A stretch of 53,740 nucleotides of DNA from Acidobacteriota bacterium (GCA_018269075.1 JAFDVJ010000040.1:1-53740); one strand, 5' to 3'; counted from the first letter of the stretch, positions 1 through 7,643 are shown. Notes: generated by a model from the letters alone, not told the origin. Numbers and translations: made by a program.

Positions 1-3
1 CCA

Positions 4-45
4 CTAAATTCCCAGTAGAACCAATAAAGTAAAGAGTTTTTTCAT
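4..45 (-). pseudogene. truncated signal-peptide ORF
   Basis: A minus-strand ATG preceded by AGGGAG encodes MKKLFTLLVLLGI and then a TAG stop. The peptide looks like the start of a lipoprotein or secretory signal and resembles the signal of the next minus-strand gene upstream (MKKLFILLSLLFF). It may be the remnant of a third copy of the tandem secreted family at 183-1500, broken by a stop or frameshift. The window edge prevents checking whether coding sense resumes in another frame, and a short leader peptide is also possible. Confidence 0.3.
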
Positions 46-88
46 TTTTCGACTCCCTGATTTTAAAGTTGCGGATAAAACTCGGGGT

Positions 89-176
89 GAATCGGTACAG
101 CGAGCGGCAGCGAGTCCGTGTCATCGAGCCTGTTTTCCGGGTGTGAAAGACTCGCTACTGCTCGCTGTACCGATTC
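89..176. repeat. 28-bp inverted repeat, probable terminator hairpin
   Basis: Arms at 89-116 and 149-176 match at 26 of 28 positions when one is reverse-complemented, with a 32-nt loop between them. The hairpin lies seven bases beyond the stop codon of the minus-strand gene ending at 183, so it probably ends or stabilises that transcript. There is no clean U-tract, so an inverted-repeat element is an alternative. Confidence 0.6.
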
Positions 177-182
177 CGTGTC

Positions 183-833
183 TTACGGCTGCGGATTCTC
201 CGCGCCCGGCGGGACGAGCCAGAACTTCGTCCAGACGCCCGCGCCGTTCGGGCTCCATCCGCCGCCGCGCACGATCGTGATGCGGCTCGCGTCGTATTTC
301 AACAGGGCAATCGCCCGCCGAAGCTGTTTTTCGCGGGCGGCGATTTCCTTGTCGGTTCCGTAATTCATTATGTAAATTATCGATCGCGGCGGGGTGTTCG
401 GCAGGCGATAGGCGGCCTCGATTCGGGCCCGAACTTTAACGCCGGAAAGCCTTCCGAACTCGTCGATCAGAGTCGCTCGATATTCGATAATGACGCTGCC
501 GGTTTCCGAAGCGGTATTCGGGCAGCCCGCGGGAAGTCCCGCGACTTCGACGGTCGCGGTGATATTGAGATCATCCGGATCCGTCATATCGACCTTGATC
601 GACGGCGTGCCCTGTCCTTCGATAATCTTTCCCTGCGTAACGGTCCACCGATATCGGATATTCAGATCTGCCGTATCGCCGCCGAGATAGGCCGTGAACA
701 TCATCTGCTCACCCGGGTTGGTAACGCCGCCGCCGGAAATCGCAAGCGTCGGACACGGCGGTTTTTCATTCTGCGCGAACGCCGCGGCGACGGAGAAAAA
801 CAACAGCGATAGTAAGATAAACAGCTTTTTCAT
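183..833 (-). CDS. secreted Ig/PKD-like protein, paralogue A
   Basis: 216 residues. I start at 833 because AGGAG lies 8 nt upstream and the next residues form a clear signal peptide (MKKLFILLSLLFF, cleavage near AFA-QN); the longer open frame has no such features. After the signal comes a beta-rich segment of about 100 residues with PGE and YRWTV, as in Ig/PKD folds, containing a likely disulfide pair (CPT and GCPN). The C-terminal part carries IDEFG, INYGTDKEIAAREKQ-like and GVWTKFW/VPPGA motifs. I believe this C-terminal module recurs in acidobacterial secreted proteins, but its function is unknown. It is a tandem duplicate of the gene at 853-1500. Confidence 0.8.
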   Translation of the reverse strand: MKKLFILLSLLFFSVAAAFAQNEKPPCPTLAISGGGVTNPGEQMMFTAYLGGDTADLNIRYRWTVTQGKIIEGQGTPSIKVDMTDPDDLNITATVEVAGLPAGCPNTASETGSVIIEYRATLIDEFGRLSGVKVRARIEAAYRLPNTPPRSIIYIMNYGTDKEIAAREKQLRRAIALLKYDASRITIVRGGGWSPNGAGVWTKFWLVPPGAENPQP

Positions 834-852
834 TTCATCGGCTCCTCGATTA

Positions 853-1500
853 TCACGGCTGCGGATTCTCCGCGCCCGGCGGGACGATCCAGAACTTCGT
901 CCAGACGCCCGCGCCGTTCGGATTCCGACCCCCGCGCACCATCGTGATGCGGGGCGAGTCGTATCCGTAAAGGGCGATCGCTTTGATAATTTGTTTTTCG
1001 CGCAGCGCGATTTCCCGGTCGGTTCCGTAGTTGATGATGTAGCCGCGGGCGCTCGGCTCGTCATTTAACCGGAGATAAAACTGCCGGATTCGCCGCCTGG
1101 CCGCGCCGTTCGAGGCTTTCCCGAATTCGTCGATCAGGACGCTTTCGGGCCGCGGGTCTCCGCCGTATAATTCCGAAGCGGTATTCACGCAGCTCGCGGG
1201 AAGGCCTTTGACCTCGACCGTCGCCGTGATGCCGTTGGGATCCGTGCCGGTCGTATCGACCGTGATCGTCGGCGTGCCCTGACCGCTTTGGATTCTTCCG
1301 CGCGATATCGTCCAGTAATATTCCGGATTCGGGTTGGTCGTGTTGCCGTTGAGACTGGCCGTGAACGTCATCGGTTCGCCCGGTCGGACAATACCGCCGC
1401 CGGAAACAGAGATCGTTGGGCACGGCGGTTTTTCGGTTTGCGCGAACGATGAAAGACTGAGGATCAGGGCCGAAATTATCGTGAAAAGAAATCGTTTCAT
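853..1500 (-). CDS. secreted Ig/PKD-like protein, paralogue B
   Basis: 215 residues with an N-terminal signal peptide (MKRFLFTIISALILSLSSFAQ). Domain order matches the gene 19 nt downstream: signal, CPT-containing Ig/PKD-like segment with YYWTI, LIDEFG linker, then the INYGTDREIALREKQ/VRGG/VWTKFW/VPPGAENPQP module. The last ten residues of the two proteins are identical (VPPGAENPQP), and their DNA 3' ends are nearly identical, which indicates recent duplication or gene conversion. Probably co-transcribed with paralogue A. Role unknown; an extracytoplasmic location is well supported by the signal. Confidence 0.8.
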   Translation of the reverse strand: MKRFLFTIISALILSLSSFAQTEKPPCPTISVSGGGIVRPGEPMTFTASLNGNTTNPNPEYYWTISRGRIQSGQGTPTITVDTTGTDPNGITATVEVKGLPASCVNTASELYGGDPRPESVLIDEFGKASNGAARRRIRQFYLRLNDEPSARGYIINYGTDREIALREKQIIKAIALYGYDSPRITMVRGGRNPNGAGVWTKFWIVPPGAENPQP

Positions 1501-1577
1501 ACAAATATTCTTCGGGCGGAATTTTCCTTCACTATAAACCCGAAACCGGAAAAATCAAAAAATTTTCGAAAAAAAGT

Positions 1578-1636
1578 TTGTTTCACTCTTGAAACAAGAT
1601 GCAACTTGTGCTAGGCTTGTTTCATCTTTGAAACAA
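1578..1636. promoter_or_regulatory. pair of perfect operator palindromes
   Basis: Two copies of TTGTTTCA-N4-TGAAACAA lie at 1578-1597 and 1617-1636, each with perfect 8-bp arms and a 4-bp spacer, 39 bp centre to centre. In each, TTGAAA could act as a -35, with TAGGCT (1612) or TAGGCA (1651) exactly 17 bp downstream. The first of these sits in TGCTAGGCT, close to the TGCTACACT extended -10 used elsewhere in the window. They precede the ATPase gene at 1717 and look like dimer-binding sites for an unidentified repressor. Confidence 0.65.
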
Positions 1637-1716
1637 AATGCCTTTGACGGTAGGCATTTAGGAGTTAGCGAATAAACCAGAACATTAAGATTTAAGCGAT
1701 AGAGGAGAAAGTAGTT

Positions 1717-2745
1717 ATGAAATCTGTGAACAAACCGAAGATCAACCCTTTGAGCCGCGTTCCGCGCCAGCAGCGTCTGATCATGGCGATCCGCGGCGGC
1801 GCCGGCGTCGGCAAAAGTCATTTTATCCGCTCGATGTCGGAGGCCGGTTTAGGCAAGCTCTGCATTTTCGACACCGAGCGCAAAGCGCGCCTTCTGCGCG
1901 GCGTCGGCCAGACGTTCGACGCGCTCGAGATCGAGGAAACGGACGAGCTGCCCGAATTCATCGAATGGGCGATCTCGGGCGAGGGCGTCGAGCAGAACTA
2001 CGGCTGTTTCGCGCTCGATTCGTGGGCCGCGTATTTCGGCGCGAAGCATTCGGAAATGCTCGAAGCCGTCCGGATTCGCACCGGCGACCCGCTCGCCCAG
2101 CCGTCGGCCGAGGAATTGGCCGCCGACCAGATGATTCTGCAGTCGGTTTTGCGTAAACTGTGTATCGAATCCGGCAAATGCGTCGTCATCGCCGACCAGA
2201 TTCCGGCCAAAGGCAAGGAATCGAAAGAAGACAACGAGATCGGCCGCGTCCTGCCGATGACCGCTTCGGGCCTCGAATATTTCGTCGACGTGATGGTCGA
2301 AGTCTCTTTGCAGGAGCGCGACGGCGAGATCACGCGCGTTTTTCAGGTCGTCAAATCCAACTCGCCGGCCTTCGAGGTCGGTTTCGAGATGACCGGCAAT
2401 GTTGCGTTCAAGGATTTTCTCGACCATATGCGCGGCGAACAGGCGCTCGAGCTGGCGTTCGAGAAGCCGGCCAAATCGAGCGTCCCCGAGTTCATCGAGG
2501 AAAAAGCGCCCGTTTCGATCGCACCCGCGCCGATGACGGTCGAAGATCTCATCAAAAAGGCCGAAGCGAACGGCTTCAAACAGGCCGACATCGTGACCGG
2601 CGCACGGATTTATCATAATCAGCCGAACATCTATCACCTGACGAACGAGCAGATTCTCGATCTCGACCGTCGGATGACGGCACGGATCGAAAAGATGAAT
2701 TCGACGGCGGCCGAGGACAAGGCGCCGAAGAAAAAAGCGGCGTAA
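1717..2745 (+). CDS. AAA/RecA-fold ATP-binding protein (phage Sak4-like)
   Basis: 342 residues. Residues about 23-150 form a RecA-like NTPase core: Walker A GGAGVGKSHF, an acidic-aromatic strand CIFDTE after it, a Walker B-like strand FALDSW, and a later VVIADQ strand. This pattern is typical of AAA_24/Sak4-type single-strand annealing ATPases in phages and of related chromosomal proteins. The last 80 residues are a separate segment with LIKKAEANGF and a lysine-rich tail (DKAPKKKAA) that could bind nucleic acid. An AGAGGAGA ribosome site lies just upstream. The gene stands alone behind two operator palindromes, so damage-type induction is possible but not shown. Prophage cargo is an alternative, though no other phage genes are nearby. 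Confidence 0.7.
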   Translation: MKSVNKPKINPLSRVPRQQRLIMAIRGGAGVGKSHFIRSMSEAGLGKLCIFDTERKARLLRGVGQTFDALEIEETDELPEFIEWAISGEGVEQNYGCFALDSWAAYFGAKHSEMLEAVRIRTGDPLAQPSAEELAADQMILQSVLRKLCIESGKCVVIADQIPAKGKESKEDNEIGRVLPMTASGLEYFVDVMVEVSLQERDGEITRVFQVVKSNSPAFEVGFEMTGNVAFKDFLDHMRGEQALELAFEKPAKSSVPEFIEEKAPVSIAPAPMTVEDLIKKAEANGFKQADIVTGARIYHNQPNIYHLTNEQILDLDRRMTARIEKMNSTAAEDKAPKKKAA

Positions 2746-2840
2746 CCGCAAGTTTTGCCGCAGGCAAAAGGCAGACAATAAGGGCAAAGGAAGTTCGGGA
2801 AAATTTCTTTGTCCTTTTTGTGTTTAAGGGAGGGAAAATT

Positions 2841-3212
2841 ATGAAAGTAAAGGGTTTGGTGCCGATGCTGGCGACCGAGGATCTCGCCCGGACGGTCGCA
2901 TTTTACGAGAAGTTTCTGGGTTTCGAATGCCGCGGAAAATATCCGGCGGACAATCCGTGCTGGGTCAGCCTCCAAAACGGCGAATCCGAGCTCGCCTTTC
3001 ACCTGCCGAATTCCGAAACGGATTTCGAGCGGCCGGCGCTGACCGGCACGCTTTATCTTCACGTCGAAAACGTCGACGAAGTCTGGAACAACATTAAGGA
3101 CAAGGTCGAGATCGTCTACGGCCTCGAAGATTTCGATTACGGGATGCGCGAGTTCGGCATCCGCGACTGTAACGGTTACATTTTGAATCTCGGGCAGAAT
3201 ATCGAATACTAA
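2841..3212 (+). CDS. VOC family (glyoxalase/bleomycin resistance-like) protein
   Basis: 123 residues, one vicinal-oxygen-chelate module pair (beta-alpha-beta-beta-beta twice): MLATEDLARTVAFYEKFLGF at the start and DPxGN-like RDCNGYILNLGQ at the end. Metal-ligand positions appear partly present (His in AFHLPN, Glu late), but enzymatic activity cannot be assigned. The start at 2841 is set by GGGAGGG 6 nt upstream; the open frame to 2820 lacks a site. First gene of a four-gene run (2841-4578) with short spacers. Confidence 0.8.
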   Translation: MKVKGLVPMLATEDLARTVAFYEKFLGFECRGKYPADNPCWVSLQNGESELAFHLPNSETDFERPALTGTLYLHVENVDEVWNNIKDKVEIVYGLEDFDYGMREFGIRDCNGYILNLGQNIEY

Positions 3213-3224
3213 GGAGAAAATCGG

Positions 3225-3758
3225 ATGCTGAGGATCGTTAAAAAAATTCTGCTTGTCGGCGGCGTGCTGCTCGGACTGCTGGTGCTCGCCTTTTTCGCGC
3301 TCGGCTTCATTTTTCCGAAGCTCGAGAACAAAACCCGGATCGAAATCGACAAACCGCGCGAGCTCGTCTGGAATTATTTCGTCGATGAGGGCAAAATGAG
3401 CGAGTGGATGCCGAATCTTAAGCAGATCGAGCTGGTCGGCGGCCGGCGGCACGAAGTCGGCAGCCGTTACCGGATGACGTTCGAGGAAAACGGCCGCCGG
3501 GTCGTGATGGAAGAAACGCTGACCGAATTCCGGCCGAACGAGCTTTTCGCCTTTCATCTCGAAAACGAGATCATCAGCGATGACGTCCGGGTGAACTTTA
3601 CCGAGGAAAACGGGAAGACGGTCATCGTGCAGGAAGATTCGATCGTCGGCGGAAATGCGTTCTGGCGCTCGCTTTTCGTCCTCGCCCGATCGGGTATGCA
3701 GTCGAGCGCGCGGAAATATTACGAAAATCTCAAACGAAACGTCGAGCGGCTCGATTAG
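3225..3758 (+). CDS. membrane-anchored SRPBCC/polyketide cyclase-like protein
   Basis: 177 residues. Residues 8-30 are a single strongly hydrophobic anchor (LLVGGVLLGLLVLAFFALGF). From about residue 40 the sequence follows the START/SRPBCC helix-grip pattern: TRIEIDKPRELVWNYF (the usual ...a-V-w...f entry), WMPNLKQIELV, GSRYRMTFEENG, and a C-terminal amphipathic helix. Such domains bind hydrophobic ligands in a deep cavity. Its AAGGAG ribosome site overlaps the stop codon of the preceding VOC gene, so the two are translationally linked. Ligand unknown. Confidence 0.75.
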   Translation: MLRIVKKILLVGGVLLGLLVLAFFALGFIFPKLENKTRIEIDKPRELVWNYFVDEGKMSEWMPNLKQIELVGGRRHEVGSRYRMTFEENGRRVVMEETLTEFRPNELFAFHLENEIISDDVRVNFTEENGKTVIVQEDSIVGGNAFWRSLFVLARSGMQSSARKYYENLKRNVERLD

Positions 3759-3760
3759 GA

Positions 3761-4144
3761 ATGAATATGAAAATTACACAGGCAAGCCCGATTTTTCGGA
3801 TCTTCGACGAATTCAGGGCGCGGGAGTTTTATCTCGATTTTCTCGGTTTCGAAATCCAGTTCGAACATCGCTTCGAACCGAATATGCCGCTTTATATGGG
3901 CATCCGGCTCGGCGATTTCATTCTTCACCTGAGCGAGCACGCGGGCGACGCGACGCCGGTCTCGGGCGTTTATATCGAGATGACCGGGCTCGACGAGTAT
4001 CAGAAAACGCTCGCCGCGAAAAATTACAAATATTGCCGGCCGGAGATCGCCGAATCGGGCTATGGGACGCGGCTTATGAAGATCATCGATCCGTTTCACA
4101 ACTGGCTCAGCTTCAACGAGCGGATCGACGGAAAAAACTTATAA
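3761..4144 (+). CDS. VOC/glyoxalase-like protein
   Basis: 127 residues from ATG 3761; ATG 3767 (MKITQASP) is an equal or better start because AGGA then sits 6 nt upstream. The fold is recognised by SPIFRIFDEFRAREFYLDFL (first beta-alpha with the FY.DFLGF signature), LHLSEH, TPVSGVYIEM and the terminal MKIIDPFHNWLSF (D-P-x-x-N motif, with H replacing G). Related glyoxalase superfamily proteins bind bleomycin-like drugs or catalyse isomerisations. Two bases separate it from the SRPBCC gene, so one operon. Confidence 0.75.
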   Translation: MNMKITQASPIFRIFDEFRAREFYLDFLGFEIQFEHRFEPNMPLYMGIRLGDFILHLSEHAGDATPVSGVYIEMTGLDEYQKTLAAKNYKYCRPEIAESGYGTRLMKIIDPFHNWLSFNERIDGKNL

Positions 4145-4161
4145 AATAAAGGAGAACACTG

Positions 4162-4578
4162 ATGGGACGAATAATTCTGGGAGCCCTCGCGGGATTTGTC
4201 ATCTGGGCGATTTTATGGATCGGGAGCGATATGATTTTGATGGCGCTCTCGCCGGGCTGGTACGGCAGGAATATGGGCGAATTTCAGGCGGCGATGGAGA
4301 ATAAGACCGTTTTTACTCTCGATTCGCTGATCCTGATAATTTCTTTGATCCGAAGCGTGGTCTTTTCTTTGATCGCCGGTTTCGCCGCCGCGTGGATCGC
4401 GCGCGAGAATACGAAAGCCCCGCTCGGCACCGGCATCCTGCTTTTATTGTTCGGCATTTTCGTGCAGTCGGTTTACTGGAATTATCTGCCGCTTTGGTAT
4501 CACCTGACTTTTCTGATTTTGCTCGTACCGGTGACGATCTTCGGCGGAAAACAGAAAAGCCGGAAGCTTCTCGTTTAA
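4162..4578 (+). CDS. small integral membrane protein
   Basis: 138 residues with an AAGGAGA ribosome site 6 nt upstream. Four hydrophobic segments are visible: residues 1-30 (ILGALAGFVIWAILWIGSDM), 50-75 (LILIISLIRSVVFSLIAGFA), 88-108 and 110-130. Basic residues at the end (KQKSRKL) suggest a cytoplasmic C-terminus. I do not recognise the family. It closes the VOC/SRPBCC operon and overlaps the convergent gene by 4 bp (4575-4578). Confidence 0.7.
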   Translation: MGRIILGALAGFVIWAILWIGSDMILMALSPGWYGRNMGEFQAAMENKTVFTLDSLILIISLIRSVVFSLIAGFAAAWIARENTKAPLGTGILLLLFGIFVQSVYWNYLPLWYHLTFLILLVPVTIFGGKQKSRKLLV

Positions 4579-5102
4579 TCGCTTTCGACGATCGTCAGAT
4601 AGACCGGCAGCGGCAGCCAGCGCGGGTGTTTTTTGTAAGTTCGGGCGTCGAGCTTTTCGATTTCGGCTTCGGCCGCCGTCGTCAGCTCGTCCGGCGGGAG
4701 GTCTTCGCGGCGGTCGTAGCAGGCGTGCGCGATACACGGAACCGGCTTGACCGCGTGGACGAGACAGCCCGCGCCCTTTTCGAAAAGCGGGCAGGCGAAG
4801 GTCTGCGCGAAAGTGTCGCCCTCGGCGCTCAGGCCGAATTCCCCGACGGCGCGGCGGATCCGTTCTTTGACGCTTTCGAGATGTGCGGGCGCGAGCTTTC
4901 CGAGCTCTTCGTCGATCAGCGCCGCTTCGAGCCGCGTGATGTGGACGTTGACGAAATGCGCGTCCGTGCAGCACGCGCCCGGCGTTTCGCAGGTCAGACA
5001 GTCTTTCGCCCGAAACTCGTAATCGCGTTTGACGAGCTCGCGAAAATTGTTTTTCAGGTCGCGCAATTTACGTAATGCCTGTTTTTCCGAAAGCGTTTTC
5101 AT
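4575..5102 (-). CDS. YkgJ-like cysteine-cluster protein
   Basis: 175 residues. A cysteine cluster CLTCETPGACCTD near residue 38, later CPLFEKGAGCLVH and CIAHACYD, gives the CxxCxxxxCC...C...C pattern of the UPF0153/YkgJ (zinc- or iron-binding) family, of unknown function. The rest is charged and helical, with no signal peptide, so cytoplasmic. Convergent with the membrane-protein gene, overlapping its stop codon by 4 bp. Confidence 0.75.
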   Translation of the reverse strand: MKTLSEKQALRKLRDLKNNFRELVKRDYEFRAKDCLTCETPGACCTDAHFVNVHITRLEAALIDEELGKLAPAHLESVKERIRRAVGEFGLSAEGDTFAQTFACPLFEKGAGCLVHAVKPVPCIAHACYDRREDLPPDELTTAAEAEIEKLDARTYKKHPRWLPLPVYLTIVESD

Positions 5103-5103
5103 T

Positions 5104-5112
5104 TGCTACACT
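5104..5112 (+). promoter_or_regulatory. extended -10 promoter for bcp
   Basis: TGCTACACT (TG-C-TACACT) followed by T, the same decamer TGCTACACTT found upstream of the genes at 19173 and 21231. It lies 55 bp before the bcp start and immediately beside the divergent gene start at 5102. No convincing -35 was seen. Confidence 0.5.
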
Positions 5113-5167
5113 TAAGATACAGACTACAAACTGCGAATGACAAACCGCACGGGAATTATTTGATTTT

Positions 5168-5629
5168 ATGTTGAAAGAAGGCGACAGCGCGCCGGAATTT
5201 ACGGCGAAAAACCAGAACGGCGAAGAAGTGAAACTCTCTGATCTGAAAGGCAAAAGAGTGGTTTTGTATTTTTATCCGAAGGACGACACGCCCGGCTGCA
5301 CGAAGGAAGCGTGCAGCCTGCGCGACTCGTTCGACGTGTTCGAGGAAAAGGGAATCAGGGTGCTCGGCGTTTCGGTCGACGACGAAAAATCGCATCAGAA
5401 ATTCATCTCGAAATACAGTCTCCCGTTCGATCTGCTGGCCGATACCGACAAAACGCTCGTCAACGCCTACGGCGTCTGGGGCGAGAAAAACAACTACGGC
5501 AAAAAATATATGGGCATCAACCGGATGACCTTTCTGATCGACGGAGACGGCCGGATCGCGAAGATCTTCAAAAAGGTCAAGGTCGCCGAACACGCCGACG
5601 AGGTTCTCGAAGCCTTCGGCGAAAAATAA
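5168..5629 (+). CDS. bcp: thioredoxin-dependent peroxiredoxin Bcp
   Basis: 153 residues, the usual length for the Bcp/PrxQ family. Thioredoxin-fold peroxidase that reduces H2O2 and organic hydroperoxides in the cytoplasm. Peroxidatic Cys lies in the motif YPKDDTPGCTKEAC with a second Cys five residues later, the atypical 2-Cys arrangement of PrxQ. The GDSAPEFTAKNQNGEE opening and GVSVDD, YSLPFDLLAD and NRMTFLID motifs are standard. No strong Shine-Dalgarno before ATG 5168. An extended -10 lies 55 bp upstream. Confidence 0.93.
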   Translation: MLKEGDSAPEFTAKNQNGEEVKLSDLKGKRVVLYFYPKDDTPGCTKEACSLRDSFDVFEEKGIRVLGVSVDDEKSHQKFISKYSLPFDLLADTDKTLVNAYGVWGEKNNYGKKYMGINRMTFLIDGDGRIAKIFKKVKVAEHADEVLEAFGEK

Positions 5630-5715
5630 GCCGCGCTGAAAAAACCGGGAAACAATCGACCGGTCGTGCCGATAACAAAGATTTGACTAAAGCGTTAACG
5701 GATAAAGATTTACCA

Positions 5716-6903
5716 ATGCCCCAAAACAGAATGCGCTGGACTGAATTGCTGGACGTTCTAACCAATTCAGACCGCAAGCGAGAAGTTTTACTGGAACGAG
5801 CCACCGAAACCGAGCGGATGGCTTTATTTTTGCTGCGGCGCGAAGGCTGGTCGGCCCAGATCTCGCCGAAAGATCTGAAGGAATACGATATCGAGCTCTC
5901 GCGGCCCGGAATGAAAGCGGTCGTGCAGGTCCGCAACCAGCGCGCCAAAGTCCATCTCGGACAGGTCGAAAAATTTCTCGATTTTCTCGCGCATCCGAAC
6001 CCGAAAAATCACACCGAAGGACTGTTTATCTCGACGAGCGGCTTTACGCCGTCGGTTTACGCCTACCTGCGCGAGGAAAAAATCACGAATCTCAAGCTCG
6101 CGATTATGCGCGAGCACCGGCTGATTTTTGACTGCGAATCGGTCGACCGCGCCGCCGAGCGCGAAAAGACGACCTACATCGGCGTTTTCACCTGCAAGGG
6201 CGGCGTCGGCAAGACGACGATCTCGGCGCATCTCGCGGGCGCGTTCGCGCTCAACGGCTACGACGTCGGCCTGATCGATCTCGATCATCAGCAGAACCTC
6301 CGCAAGATCCTCGGCGAGGGCGTTTACCTGCCGTCGACGAAGGGCAGTCTCGGCTCGGTGATCTCGGTGCTGACGAAGGACGAATGGGACGAGGGCGATT
6401 ATCAGGACACGAAGATCGTGATCTGCGACTGCAACCCGGAATTCGACGCGAACCCGAAGGAATATATCCGCAAATTCGATTACTGCATCATTCCGACGAC
6501 ACTCAACCCGCTCGGCATCAACAAAAACGCCGACGTCATCAAGCGGACGCTCGCCTCGATCCGCCGCGAAAATCAGACCGCCGAGCTTTTCGTCCTGATC
6601 AATTCGCTTCAGACCGACGAGCCGAACCGCAACAACCTGCTCAATCAGGCATTGCAGACGCAGTTCAAGCAGATGCGCGAAACCGACGCCCGGCTCCACT
6701 ACATCAACCCGCTGGAATGCGCGATCCGTTTTTCGAAACAGCTTCTTTACTGGGGCTTTCACCTGTTCGACGGGAGCCGGCCGCAGCTCGCCTTCAAAAC
6801 CGTCGGCCGCTATTCGTACCCGCGGATGGATTTTTTAAAGCTCGCCGATTTTCTCGAAATGCAGGCCGAGCTGCCGAGGGCGCAGACGGCGCTCGCGGCT
6901 TGA
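5716..6903 (+). CDS. Mrr-like nuclease-fold domain fused to ParA/MinD ATPase
   Basis: 395 residues from ATG 5716; longer in-frame sequence overlaps bcp in another frame and is rejected. Residues about 25-130 resemble a restriction-endonuclease (Mrr/PD-(D/E)xK) fold: FLLRREGW, YDIELSRPGMKAVVQVRNQ, then VEKFLDF and GLFISTSGFT. The usual QxK catalytic step appears as QVRNQ, so nuclease activity may be lost. From residue about 150 comes a deviant-Walker ParA ATPase: FTCKGGVGKTTIS, LIDLDHQQN, VICDCNPEF, IIPTTLNPLG. The product could position or sense DNA. No ParB or partition-site partner is visible, and a hairpin terminator follows at 6928. Confidence 0.75.
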   Translation: MPQNRMRWTELLDVLTNSDRKREVLLERATETERMALFLLRREGWSAQISPKDLKEYDIELSRPGMKAVVQVRNQRAKVHLGQVEKFLDFLAHPNPKNHTEGLFISTSGFTPSVYAYLREEKITNLKLAIMREHRLIFDCESVDRAAEREKTTYIGVFTCKGGVGKTTISAHLAGAFALNGYDVGLIDLDHQQNLRKILGEGVYLPSTKGSLGSVISVLTKDEWDEGDYQDTKIVICDCNPEFDANPKEYIRKFDYCIIPTTLNPLGINKNADVIKRTLASIRRENQTAELFVLINSLQTDEPNRNNLLNQALQTQFKQMRETDARLHYINPLECAIRFSKQLLYWGFHLFDGSRPQLAFKTVGRYSYPRMDFLKLADFLEMQAELPRAQTALAA

Positions 6904-6927
6904 TCTCGAATCGATTCAGAGCAAATG

Positions 6928-6973
6928 AAACCTCCGCCGGTCGAATTTCGCGTTAACCGGTGGAGGTTTTTTT
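6928..6973 (+). terminator. terminator hairpin that also holds the next gene's ribosome site
   Basis: Stem arms 6928-6941 (AAACCTCCGCCGGT) and 6956-6969 (ACCGGTGGAGGTTT) pair along 14 positions with one G-U wobble, followed by T7 at 6967-6973. The right arm contains GGAGG at 6962-6966, the only Shine-Dalgarno for ATG 6974. The structure can end the ParA-fusion transcript and would hide the ribosome site in any read-through RNA. Confidence 0.8.
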
Positions 6974-7600
6974 ATGGAAAATGCTTTGAACAAACCGGCG
7001 ACCGGGCCGCGGACGCTGCTCGAATTCGCCGGGGTCGCGAGCCGGCCGAACCGGCTTTCGGAAAGCGTGCTGGTGATCGTCGACGCGCAGAGGGAATTCA
7101 CCGGGGGAAACTTAAAGCTCCCGGACATCGCGCCGGCGCTCGTCGAAGCGCGGAAATTACTGCTCCGCGCGCGCAGCCTGGGAACGCCGGTGGTTCACGT
7201 CTGGCATGTCAACAAACCGGGCGCGGCGCTCTTCGATCCGGCGACCGAATTCGTCGCGCCGATTGAATCGCTACAGCCCGAAGCCGGCGAGATCGTCGTC
7301 CGGAAAGGCTTTGCCAACGCGTTTTACGATTCGGCGCTGGCCGAAGAGTTAAATAAAACGGGCCGCCGGCGGCTCGTCGTCGTCGGCTATATGACGCATC
7401 TCGCGGTCGACGCGACCGTCCGCTCGGCGGTCGAACACGGCTTTCAAACGACCGTCGTCGGCGCCGCCTGCGCGACCCGTGCGCTGGCCGACGTCGACGG
7501 CGAGACGATTCCGGCGGCCGCGATCCAGCGCGCGTCGCTGGCGATGCTGCGCGACCGCTTCGCCTGCGTGATCGGCGCGTCCACGGAACTGCCGGATTGA
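6974..7600 (+). CDS. isochorismatase-family hydrolase lacking the usual cysteine
   Basis: 208 residues. The Rossmann-like isochorismatase fold is clear: LVIVDAQREF (catalytic Asp), VVHVWHV, IVVRKGF (catalytic Lys position) and VVVGYMTHLAVDATVRSA. In cysteine hydrolases of this family the last motif reads T-x-x-C-V; here it is T-H-L-A-V, so the nucleophilic Cys is Ala. True isochorismatases (EntB, PhzD) also lack this Cys, so the protein may act on a vinyl-ether-type substrate or be catalytically dead. No siderophore or phenazine genes are nearby. Ribosome site GGAGG lies 7 nt before the start, inside a terminator stem. Confidence 0.85.
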   Translation: MENALNKPATGPRTLLEFAGVASRPNRLSESVLVIVDAQREFTGGNLKLPDIAPALVEARKLLLRARSLGTPVVHVWHVNKPGAALFDPATEFVAPIESLQPEAGEIVVRKGFANAFYDSALAEELNKTGRRRLVVVGYMTHLAVDATVRSAVEHGFQTTVVGAACATRALADVDGETIPAAAIQRASLAMLRDRFACVIGASTELPD

Positions 7601-7643
7601 GATTTTCTGCAACTCCGGCTTTCTTTTTCGTCTCTAAATACTG

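Noticed and set aside
5311..5715. N-terminal extension of the nuclease-ParA fusion
   Set aside because: It overlaps bcp in another frame, and the composition is that of a shadow (Arg/Gly-rich).
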